Source: Lachnospiraceae bacterium
GTDB lineage: Bacteria; Bacillota_A; Clostridia; Lachnospirales; Lachnospiraceae
NCBI GenBank assembly: GCA_009774465.1
Contig: VSNT01000058.1
Span: 1-24,104, forward strand
Direction: 5' to 3'
DNA length: 24,104 bases
The notes beneath the pieces were generated by a model. That model saw only the letters and a program-made list of their open reading frames with translations. It had not been told where the DNA came from and ran no database searches. Both the position numbers and the translations under genes were made by a program. Positions 14,779-21,542 of this stretch are shown in pieces. The first letter of the stretch is position 1. The number at the start of each line of letters is the position of its first letter.

Positions 14779-15054
14779 TTATCCTCTTCCCTTCCCTCGC
14801 ATCTCCTGTGCCTCTTTCCACCCATTGAGCATATCATATGCTTCTTCAATACTCATCCCGGCAAAAGCGGCTGCTTCATCCAATGAAATTTTTCCATCAT
14901 ATACCAAGTTGAATAGGACATCCATCCTCCCGGCATGATAAAATCTCTGGAATTCTCCTTCTTCCCCTTTTTCTTCCTCTCCTGATCCACTGCTATCCAA
15001 AAGGTAGTTCATCATCTCCCTCATCTTCTCTGTCTCTATGGCAGATACCACCAT
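14779..15054 (-). CDS. small hypothetical protein with HTH-like C-terminus
   Basis: A 91-aa protein. An acidic, Ser/Gly/Glu-rich N-terminal part is followed by 'FYHAGRMDVLFNLVYDGKISLDEAAAFAGMSIEEAYDMLNGW'. The 'DGKISLDEAAAFAGMSIEEAYDML' segment looks like the helix-turn-helix tail seen on many small Firmicute proteins whose N-terminus varies ('LVxDGxIxxxEAAxxxxMsxeEF'). The ORF overlaps the end of the upstream gene by 62 bases. No start has a well-placed RBS; the ATG pair near 15015 (in-frame Met-Met) and the ATG at 15024 are alternatives. The family and function are unknown. Confidence 0.6.
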   Translation of the reverse strand: MVVSAIETEKMREMMNYLLDSSGSGEEEKGEEGEFQRFYHAGRMDVLFNLVYDGKISLDEAAAFAGMSIEEAYDMLNGWKEAQEMRGKGRG

Positions 15055-15295
15055 GTTTCCGACAAAAATTGCAGATAAGGCTTAACAGCTCCTGCATTTC
15101 TTCACAAGAATCTGGTTTCTTCCTTTTTCCTTCATCCATGTGCTTTAGGCAGCCACACTGGCATTCCAACATAATATATTGTCGGCTATAAACCTCCTCT
15201 TCCTTCCTTTTTCTTTCCTCTGCCTTTTTCACAAGAGCATCCATCAGCTCTCTTTCTTCATGTGTCAAAAATTCTCTAAAATCCACTCCTTGCAT
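14993..15295 (-). CDS. small cysteine-rich protein with SSB-like acidic tail
   Basis: A 100-aa protein that begins the operon. It has a charged helix (HEERELMDALVKKAEERKRKEEEVY), then cysteines at 'LECQCGC', 'DSCEEM' and 'CNFCRKHGGICH', which could make a zinc site. It ends DDELPFG, resembling the acidic DDDxPF tip by which single-stranded-DNA-binding proteins dock partners, although here one Gly follows. AAAGGAGGAT immediately precedes the ATG. It overlaps the next gene by 62 bases. The array of palindromic repeats lies 75 bases upstream. The function is unknown. Confidence 0.65.
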   Translation of the reverse strand: MQGVDFREFLTHEERELMDALVKKAEERKRKEEEVYSRQYIMLECQCGCLKHMDEGKRKKPDSCEEMQELLSLICNFCRKHGGICHRDREDEGDDELPFG

Positions 15296-15369
15296 ATCCT
15301 CCTTTTCTGATTTTTTCTATGTCATAATCATACACCATATCGCTCAATAGCCTGCTTTTGAGAAAATGA

Positions 15370-15571
15370 CATCACCTATAGGTGTTACAATATAATTCCA
15401 CAGCATTTATTTCTGGCATCACCTATAGCTGACATCTAAAATATGTATAATTTAAAAACAGACATCACTATATATGATGCATATTCTCCTATAACGAGAC
15501 CACACTAAGCATCATCTATAGGTGCAACTTTAGGCATAATACAGCGAATAGTTAGGCATCAGGTATAGGTG
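15370..15571. repeat. array of five palindromic sites with a 46-47 bp period
   Basis: Five copies of a short site begin at 15370, 15417, 15463, 15510 and 15557, that is at intervals of 47, 46, 47 and 47 bases. The first reads CATCACCTATAGGTG, whose last 12 bases form a perfect palindrome. Copies two and four differ by one base, copy five by two, and copy three is a rearranged palindrome (CATCA…TGATG). The 31-32 bases between copies are unrelated to each other. The array lies upstream of the small-gene operon and touches the end of a decayed gene fragment. It is most simply a set of binding sites for a dimeric DNA-binding protein, such as operators, an origin or a partition site. The repeat is too short and degenerate for a normal CRISPR. 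Confidence 0.7.
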
Positions 15572-15793
15572 CTGTCTCTCCAACTTTCATCCAGAAATAT
15601 ATCTGACCTAACAGTTACTATTCTAATGTTTTTACCCCTACAAATCCCATACACAACATCATAAACAGCATTTTTAATAGGAATTTCTTCAGTGATGTTT
15701 GATTCCTCTTCCTTTCCATCTTTTTTTCTGAATTTCTCTAATAGTTCATAGTCTACCTCTCTACATCAACACCCTTTTTCGCTTATCCTTCAT
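15559..15793 (-). pseudogene. decayed gene fragment, frameshifted and without a start
   Basis: On the minus strand 68 codons are open from 15765 to the TGA at 15559-15561 and read like real protein: 'REVDYELLEKFRKKDGKEEE', 'EEIPIKNAVYDVVYGICRGK', 'NIRIVTVRSDIFLDESW'. There is no start codon; a TGA stands just upstream. The adjoining frame carries 'LNNSYNGMKDKRKRV' running to a TAG at 15761, so a single-base shift near 15765 would join the two into one protein. The composition is Lys/Glu/Val-rich, as in genuine genes here. It appears to be the C-terminal remnant of a longer gene whose 5' part is lost. The family was not recognised. Confidence 0.5.
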
Positions 15794-15879
15794 GCCATTA
15801 TAGGAATTATTGAGGCTAGATGATATTTAATAATGGAAATAGGAAGGAAGATAAAGGGAAGGGAGGGGGATTTGATAAA

Positions 15880-15905
15880 TATAAAAAGCACATATCTAAT
15901 GTGCT
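15880..15905 (-). terminator. intrinsic terminator downstream of the interrupted winged-helix gene
   Basis: The 7-bp stem AGCACAT (15887-15893) / ATGTGCT (15899-15905) has a five-base loop and is followed on the minus strand by TTTTTAT. It ends transcription coming from the winged-helix gene and its extension. Confidence 0.65.
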
Positions 15906-16074
15906 AACAGACTGCTTTCCAATCCAATTTTACAGCATTATATTAAACCCATATCTACAGGTTTAAGTTTGTCAAATTGTGTATAACTTATTACACATTT
16001 TTTAATCTGCTGAAGCCAATCCCATCAAAAGCCCAAACTATGCAATATCATCATAATAAAGAACTCTCCGGCAG

Positions 16075-16776
16075 TCAGTCTAATGTTGTTTCCATTATGC
16101 AATCTTCTTTTGCAAGTTTCGCATCCTTTCTGATATTCGGCTCATTGATCTTATTGAAATACACAGTTCCTGTCCCTTCCTCCAGTTTGTCATACCCTTT
16201 TGAGTATGTTCTGAACTTGGTCAGTGTTTTCCATTTATCCCTTGGGTTCTTATACCCCGCAGCTACTTTATCCGACCTATCGGAATACTCCCAAAAAATG
16301 AATTACAGTTTTTTGTTCTCGGTCCCAACTGTTGCAATTACCGGGTTTATCATATAAACAGGAGGTCTATGTGATGTTCCTTTGAGTCGGACTGCGATGG
16401 CTCCATATGATATCAATTCGTCTAATACTTTCACTACTGCTTTCGGGGAACTGATTGATGTTATCTCCATGATCTTCCTCTGACTGATCTGTAACAGATT
16501 CCCATGCCTCATATTTTGACACATTGCGATCAGGACCGTAATCGCATTGGGCGAAAGGAACCTGCTGAACTCTACATCTCCTCGAAGTTTTAGCCATGTT
16601 AGGCTCTTGTCAGGATACAGGCGGTTTCTGAATATCTTTTCTACAATCTCCTGAAGTTCCTTGTTTTCTTCCAGCTGACCGATTAATTTATTAACAGCCT
16701 CGACATCTCCCCCTGAGCTTTTCAAATCCTCCAATGCCTGCATGATACTGGTCTTTTTTGTCTTATTCTTTTTCAT
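16075..16776 (-). pseudogene. winged-helix (RepL-like) gene interrupted by an in-frame TAA
   Basis: The intact part (16303-16776) encodes 157 aa. An N-terminal helical segment is followed by a winged-helix domain: 'LSPNAITVLIAMCQNMRHGN', 'ISQRKIMEITSISSPKAVVKVLDEL' and 'VYMINPVIATVG'. This layout is that of RepL-like replication proteins and related regulators. The frame then meets TAA (16303-16305), but the same frame remains open for 75 more codons to TGA at 16075. These read 'FWEYSDRSDKVAAGYKNPRD', 'KWKTLTKFRTYSKGYDKLEE', 'GTVYFNKINEPNIRKDAKLA', typical coding sequence. The ancestral protein was therefore about 233 aa, and the gene is either a nonsense pseudogene, a truncated active form, or read through. 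GAGGAG eight bases before the ATG supports the start. It diverges from a paralogue at 17550. Confidence 0.65.
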
Positions 16777-17549
16777 AAAAACATCTCCTCTTTTAATACT
16801 TTTTCATTTATGAAAATCAAATTCTTTTTTATTTTTAAATTTTTCTTTTATATTTTATAAGTGATTATTTATTCCCCATCCTTGAAACCTGCTTTATATA
16901 CTGGATTTTTATGATATTTTTAAAAGATTATTCTGCTACCCATTGGGAAACAAAAACCTTACAGATTGGAAGCAGAACTTTTCTATTATCGCCATCAAAT
17001 ACAGCCTGCTGTGCTGTAAAACATATTCAGTTTTCAAGGTGCAATTATTTCTGAAATAAATATGATATTTTTTTGCTGATAAAGAAAAATTTTTCCTATT
17101 TTAATGAAATATTTTTTACGACTCGTAACAGAATTTGTACAAAAAAACTGGTACACTCTATTTCATCCATTGTTTTAAGCAAAAAACATCATCAGGACCA
17201 ATCGTTAAAATAATTGATTGATCACGAATCTGTTCCCTAAGCTATTAACAATAAATGTAATAGAGAGTACCAGTCTCATTGACCAGCTGATAGGGATATG
17301 GTTATTCTGATTTCTATAGTATCAAGAATTTGTATATTCACTTTACCGCGCATCCATCTACAAGTCAACAATAAAATAATAATTTATATTAAGATTTGTA
17401 ATGAATAATAGATTGCTGCAGAACGAATACATTCCCTGCAATATGATCAAATTTTAAACAGCATCCAGTTATATGAATTTTTTTATTTATCTAAGGCAAA
17501 AAAGTTCATATTAATAATATAAATACAGCCAGAAAGGAATGATCTAAGC
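16777..17549. other. AT-rich intergenic region between divergent winged-helix genes
   Basis: This 773-base region is very AT-rich and has no open frame that looks coding. It must hold the promoters of both divergent genes, though no clear -35/-10 pair stands out. Its main feature is the long imperfect inverted repeat at 17147-17274. Divergent regulators sharing such a region, with a long dyad, would fit a control region or a replication origin. Confidence 0.5.
17147..17274. repeat. 34-bp imperfect inverted repeat
   Basis: The left arm 17147-17180 begins ACTGGTAC-A-CTCTATT-T-CAT. The right arm 17241-17274, read on the other strand, begins ACTGGTAC-T-CTCTATT-A-CAT, and the match continues through ATTGTT. 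About 27 of 34 positions pair, around a 60-base spacer. The outer 20 bases match at 18 positions. Confidence 0.65.
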
Positions 17550-18035
17550 ATGAATACAATAAACAGGATATCTGCTCCAACTGGATTGCCCCTAGAATCT
17601 GATGATTCTGTAAATCAATACACTGCGAACAGCCAGAATGATAAAAGACAGTTCCCATTGCAGAGCTTGATACAGATCAGCTCCGAAGCCCCCTCATTTA
17701 TGGCAAAATTCAATAAAATGAATCCACATGCACTGGACATACTGCTCTTTTTGGTTAAACATATGAATGGGGCTGATGCTGTTATATGTTCCCAAGTATG
17801 CCTGATGGATTACTTTGGGATATCCCGCTCTACAGTTGTCAAATGCATACAGGACTTGAAAGACCATGAATTGATCTGTACAGCAAAAACAGGCTCATCA
17901 AATGTATATTACCTCAATGACAATTTCATTTGGAAGTCCCGTAGCACAGAATCCAAATATTGTGAATTCCCCGCCAATATCGTACTCTCATATTTGGAAC
18001 AGGACAAGCAAAAATACAAAAAGAACCACCGATGA
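17550..18035 (+). CDS. winged-helix (RepL-like) DNA-binding protein
   Basis: A 161-aa protein. A variable N-terminal tail of about 60 residues is followed by a winged-helix domain: 'MNPHALDILLFLVKHMNGADAVICSQVCLMDYFGISRSTVVKCIQDLKDHELI' and 'SNVYYLNDNFIW'. The pattern S-Q-x-x-x-M then I-S-x-x-x-V-V-K is shared with the divergent interrupted gene at 16303-16776, so the two are paralogues, and both resemble RepL-type replication or regulatory proteins. The C-terminus ends in a Lys-rich helix. The AAAGGA lies 12 bases before the ATG, which is a poor spacing, so translation may be weak or the start may differ. Confidence 0.65.
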   Translation: MNTINRISAPTGLPLESDDSVNQYTANSQNDKRQFPLQSLIQISSEAPSFMAKFNKMNPHALDILLFLVKHMNGADAVICSQVCLMDYFGISRSTVVKCIQDLKDHELICTAKTGSSNVYYLNDNFIWKSRSTESKYCEFPANIVLSYLEQDKQKYKKNHR

Positions 18036-18392
18036 GATATACACCAGTTACTCTTTATCATTTGATTTTTTTATTGCTTACATATAAATCATATCTTTCT
18101 GTAAAGTATAATATCCTTTTCAGAAGAACCGACAGTTTAAATCTGATTTATGCTGACATGATCTAATAATTGACATGATCTATAGATTATAATAATCGGG
18201 TGCTTCGCACCCACACACCAAAACAGAAAAACAGCTTTAAATGTATTGGCTGACAACAGACTTTCCTGAAAAATATCCACACAGGGCAGCATCCCAGAAA
18301 AGAAAATGCTGCCACTGTATATCACATTTTCTTCTTTTTGGTGTCTTTTGGGATTGCTGAAGCAGCTTCCCGTTTGCCAACAAGGCAGATGG
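18036..18392. other. intergenic region with a direct repeat and two hairpins
   Basis: No convincing gene is seen. A direct repeat TGACATGATCTA occurs at 18154-18165 and 18171-18182. Next to it is a very stable hairpin GGGTGC-TTC-GCACCC (18198-18212). Further on, GGCAGCAT (18285-18292) pairs with ATGCTGCC (18306-18313), extended by an ACAG/CTGT pairing, and could terminate the gene at 18393 on the minus strand, where ATATTTTTC follows. Confidence 0.45.
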
Positions 18393-18806
18393 TCACACTG
18401 CCTCATTAATGAGACTTATCTTTGGATTCTTTGCGATACTGATAATACAATCATAAAATCCTGCAAAATATAATATTTTCTCCCAAAGAATCGGTATCAA
18501 TGCTTCCTGTCCAGCCTCATATGCCATTTTGCATATATGAACTTCTTTCTTGTCTGGAAACACCATAACCTTCATCGTTGCCAGTAAACTATCATTTCTG
18601 TTTTGGATATAAATATCAGAATCGTCAATCGTCATTTCTGAATCATCACAGCTTCTTCTATACAGCGAAATTTCGCCCTCAGATTCCAGACAGTCCTTAA
18701 CAATCAGACTATCATCAGTCTGTACTGGATGTCTTCTGATCCTTAATGTCCTCAGTTTTATGTCTATTGGGATACTGTATTCTTTGCTCATATCAAAATC
18801 AAACAT
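18393..18806 (-). CDS. hypothetical protein downstream of tniQ
   Basis: A 137-aa predicted soluble protein with mixed alpha/beta character. It starts 'MFDFDMSKEYSIPIDIKLRTLRIRRHPVQ' and has a central acidic part, a strand-rich 'KVMVFPDKKEVHICKMAYEAG' and a final helix 'ILYFAGFYDCIISIAKN'. No family was recognised. The ATG at 18806 is supported by AAGGAGGTA upstream (about ten-base spacing); the frame is open to 18836. It follows tniQ by 127 bases on the same strand and may be part of the transposition operon. If so it occupies the place of an accessory gene such as tnsE, but it shows no resemblance to TnsE that can be claimed from sequence alone. Confidence 0.65.
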   Translation of the reverse strand: MFDFDMSKEYSIPIDIKLRTLRIRRHPVQTDDSLIVKDCLESEGEISLYRRSCDDSEMTIDDSDIYIQNRNDSLLATMKVMVFPDKKEVHICKMAYEAGQEALIPILWEKILYFAGFYDCIISIAKNPKISLINEAV

Positions 18807-18933
18807 ACTGCTATTACCTCCTTCCTGTTGATCCATATCAGCCTATATCTTCAATACTGGTTTTGGTTTATTTTGACTTCTTTCTCTACCAAAACTATTG
18901 CAATACAGCATAATATTAAATTAAAACGATCCA

Positions 18934-20298
18934 TCATTCATCTGTATCATTATAAGTCAAAGAAATGATCTCATCTGCTATATCTCTGTTTGAATACCTT
19001 TCAAGATATTGGTAGCTGTCACTGACTTTATGTTTCTTTACCCCTGCCAGTTTTCGGATATCAGTCCAGAATACAGGACCACCCTGTCTTTCAGCTTTGA
19101 GTTTCTTATAAGCCCATACCATCCTCCTTGCCCAGTTCTCATCATAAGTCTCTTTATATCCGCGGAGGATCTCACAGCATTTAGGCATATTTTCGAGCCT
19201 GTGTACTGTCAGCCCGGTATACTTTTTTATCAGCCGCTCTGTCACTTTATCCGGCCTGCCTGCATCGTTCATATTCCCATGATAAATATCATAGGCAGCC
19301 TGCTCTACTACCGGCGCCATCTCCTCATCATAAATGTTCCAGTCCTGTGGACATTCCTCCCTTTTCGGATTGCGGGCATTCCTCTCCTGAATAAGCTGTT
19401 CTTCGGACAGTTCAGGACTGACCAGACTCTCCACAGGCATCCCAAGAAAAAAGGCCATCTGGCTGACTACAAAGAAATTAGACCGGCTCCCTAATAAGGT
19501 CCTCTGTATCTGGTAATAGCTGGCTATATCTGCCAGCCCAATCTTGGAAAAGAAATCCTGCATATCATCTGCCAGCAGCCTTGTATTCCTGATCCTGCAT
19601 GTCTTTGACATATATTTTGTCCCTTCCATGCCAAAATAAAGGACTGCACCGATAGGGATGTCGTTTTGAAAATCCATAGGGGAGTCAAAAATTTTCTCCA
19701 TATAACAGGCAAATTCCAGTTCACAGGGATCTGTAACGGATTCAGCAGCAGTATCCTTTATGGCAGTCTCTGCCGGATCAAGTGTAAAGACATGATCACT
19801 CTTGGCTGGGATCTCTGAATTTACAAGCCTGCACCTATGTCTGGTACACACATTCATATTCCTGATCTGGTGCTTCCTGTGCCAGTATGCCTCGCCATAA
19901 TAAAGGTTTCTTTCCTCTGCTGCACACAAAGGACAGTATTTTAAAAAGTGATCCCCTTCACTTCTTGGAAGGATTGCAAACAGATGGTGTGCATCACAAA
20001 AATCCTGCTCCAGATGGTACAGGGCATTTTTCTTTTTGGAGCCTTCAATAAATCTTGCATACTGTGGGAACATTGTGTGCTCCAAAACCAACTGCCGGCC
20101 CGGATACAGCCTTTTCATAAACTGCTCCATATCCGGGTTCAGATGCCCGATAAACTCCTTGCTCGGATTGCAGTGCCTGTTATAAAGAAGGTCATTCAGT
20201 GCCATTTTATTAGTGGCATACCCGGAGTGGACAAAATACCGGCAGAACCAGCTATACATCAGTTCATCCGGGTATATGCAGGGCATAAAACCGATCAT
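18934..20298 (-). CDS. tniQ: TniQ/TnsD-type target-selection protein
   Basis: A 454-aa TniQ-family protein, the component that chooses the insertion site for Tn7-like elements and contacts the TnsC ATPase. The N-terminal TniQ domain opens with 'MPCIYPDELMYSWFCRYFVHSGY' and carries zinc ligands CPLC (Cys122, Cys125) plus Cys151 and His154 in 'NVCTRHRC'. The C-terminal half is long, as in TnsD-type proteins that bind a fixed chromosomal attachment site, and holds HTH-like segments such as 'FWTDIRKLAGVKKHKVSDSYQYLERY'. TniQ proteins of CRISPR-guided elements are often shorter. The start ATG overlaps the stop of tnsC (ATGA overlap) and has AGGAGGTGG six bases upstream. The target site cannot be named from this window. 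Confidence 0.9.
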   Translation of the reverse strand: MIGFMPCIYPDELMYSWFCRYFVHSGYATNKMALNDLLYNRHCNPSKEFIGHLNPDMEQFMKRLYPGRQLVLEHTMFPQYARFIEGSKKKNALYHLEQDFCDAHHLFAILPRSEGDHFLKYCPLCAAEERNLYYGEAYWHRKHQIRNMNVCTRHRCRLVNSEIPAKSDHVFTLDPAETAIKDTAAESVTDPCELEFACYMEKIFDSPMDFQNDIPIGAVLYFGMEGTKYMSKTCRIRNTRLLADDMQDFFSKIGLADIASYYQIQRTLLGSRSNFFVVSQMAFFLGMPVESLVSPELSEEQLIQERNARNPKREECPQDWNIYDEEMAPVVEQAAYDIYHGNMNDAGRPDKVTERLIKKYTGLTVHRLENMPKCCEILRGYKETYDENWARRMVWAYKKLKAERQGGPVFWTDIRKLAGVKKHKVSDSYQYLERYSNRDIADEIISLTYNDTDE

Positions 20299-21542
20299 AC
20301 AGCCACCTCCTCCGCATGTATCCCATATCCATTCAGGAAGGATATGATATCTGTATCCATTTCTCCCATCTTGGCTGTCAATTCCATAAAAAACTCTCCA
20401 TCTGTATCTTCTTCTGAAATTATCAGCCTGCCTTTACCATTCACAGCCTTTTTGCTTGAAACAGAAGAAGTCTGGCTCTTCTTCTGCCCATCCACATATA
20501 CAAAGCCCTGCACATTTTTGAGCCTTTCCTTATATGCCAGTAGGATCGTCTCTTTATTCAGTTTTTCTTTTCCTGACAGGATTGCGATCTGCTGTGCCTC
20601 CATTATGAGCGAAACAAGAATGGCAATGATCCCGCCTGAACATTCATAAAGCAGTTCTGTCAGTTCCGGTGTACATTTTGCCCTGTCTGCCACATATTGA
20701 TAAGAAAACAAAACCTCACAAAATTTTATAAAATAGCTGTCATATGGCAGTGCTGTATAAGAAAGTCCCACACTTCTCCTCGCAAGCTGCATCTCCTGAC
20801 CGAAAAACATCTCTGTTTCCGGCAGCCCCACCATGCAGATTGAAACCCCGCTGCTGTTGATGAGCTGTGTCATGGAAGCCACAAGGTTTACACCATTTTT
20901 GTTCCGGCAGATGTTCTGGCACTCATCGATCACAATGAGCAGGATATTATTCAGTGCCACCTGCGATACAGTCCCGATCAGGCTGTCGATGGATGCCCTG
21001 TTTTTCACTGCATTATGCTGGTATCCACTGCCTGTTATCACATCAACCTGTGACAAAATGGCTAAAAGCAGCCCCTTCACAGAGCAGTCATGTGGGCACT
21101 GCACATTGATACAGGGGATGATCTGTGCATAGGGTTCTTTTGTCATAATAATCTGCTCTCCCCCGGACAAAGCGATGGATTTCGCCAGTGCTGTCGATTT
21201 TCCGATCCCGCTGGGACCGATGATGGAGAAGCTGTCTGCCCCGCCCAGAACTGAGTTATAGCTTAATCCCTGAATCCTCCTGAAATTCTGGTTCCCCTGC
21301 CTGACTGCATCCACTGTCTGTTTTTTCCTGAGGGAATGGATCATGGACAGGTATATCTTGCTGTATATCTCACAGCTCATCTGTGACGGGACATAGACCT
21401 CCATCATATCATTCAGTGCCACAAGCCTCGCTGCGGCATCGGCATGGCAAACTGCGGGATCATATATGGGAAGCGACAGCATCGCCTCCTCCAGTTCCTT
21501 CCCCATCATCATCTTTGGCATCTGTACTGTTAAGTCATTCAC
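20295..21542 (-). CDS. tnsC: TnsC-like AAA+ transposition regulator
   Basis: A 415-aa AAA+ ATPase that couples target selection (TniQ/TnsD) to the transposase. Walker A is GPSGIGKST (residues 109-117) and Walker B is LLIVIDE (201-207). A further 'VGLPETEMFF' and Arg-rich 'LARRSVGLSY' follow, as in TnsC/TniB/MuB-like and ExeA-like ATPases. The N-terminal about 100 residues probably contact the transposase, and the Ser/Lys-rich C-terminus the target selector. The start is set at a GTG (21542) because AGGAGGTGG lies nine bases upstream inside the end of tnsB; the ATG at 21563 has no RBS. It overlaps tnsB by eight bases and tniQ by four, so the genes are translationally coupled. Confidence 0.9.
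   Translation of the reverse strand: MNDLTVQMPKMMMGKELEEAMLSLPIYDPAVCHADAAARLVALNDMMEVYVPSQMSCEIYSKIYLSMIHSLRKKQTVDAVRQGNQNFRRIQGLSYNSVLGGADSFSIIGPSGIGKSTALAKSIALSGGEQIIMTKEPYAQIIPCINVQCPHDCSVKGLLLAILSQVDVITGSGYQHNAVKNRASIDSLIGTVSQVALNNILLIVIDECQNICRNKNGVNLVASMTQLINSSGVSICMVGLPETEMFFGQEMQLARRSVGLSYTALPYDSYFIKFCEVLFSYQYVADRAKCTPELTELLYECSGGIIAILVSLIMEAQQIAILSGKEKLNKETILLAYKERLKNVQGFVYVDGQKKSQTSSVSSKKAVNGKGRLIISEEDTDGEFFMELTAKMGEMDTDIISFLNGYGIHAEEVAV

Noticed and set aside
15370..15571. CRISPR array
   Set aside because: The period is regular, but the repeat is only about 15 bases, degenerate in most copies, and no cas gene is present in the window.
15977..16357. Plus-strand 126-aa open frame
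   Set aside because: It is antisense to the extension of the interrupted winged-helix gene, whose minus-strand frame has much more protein-like sequence, and it has no RBS.
19948..20649. Plus-strand 233-aa open frame
   Set aside because: It runs antisense across tniQ and tnsC, which are clearly coding, and shows no recognisable protein features.
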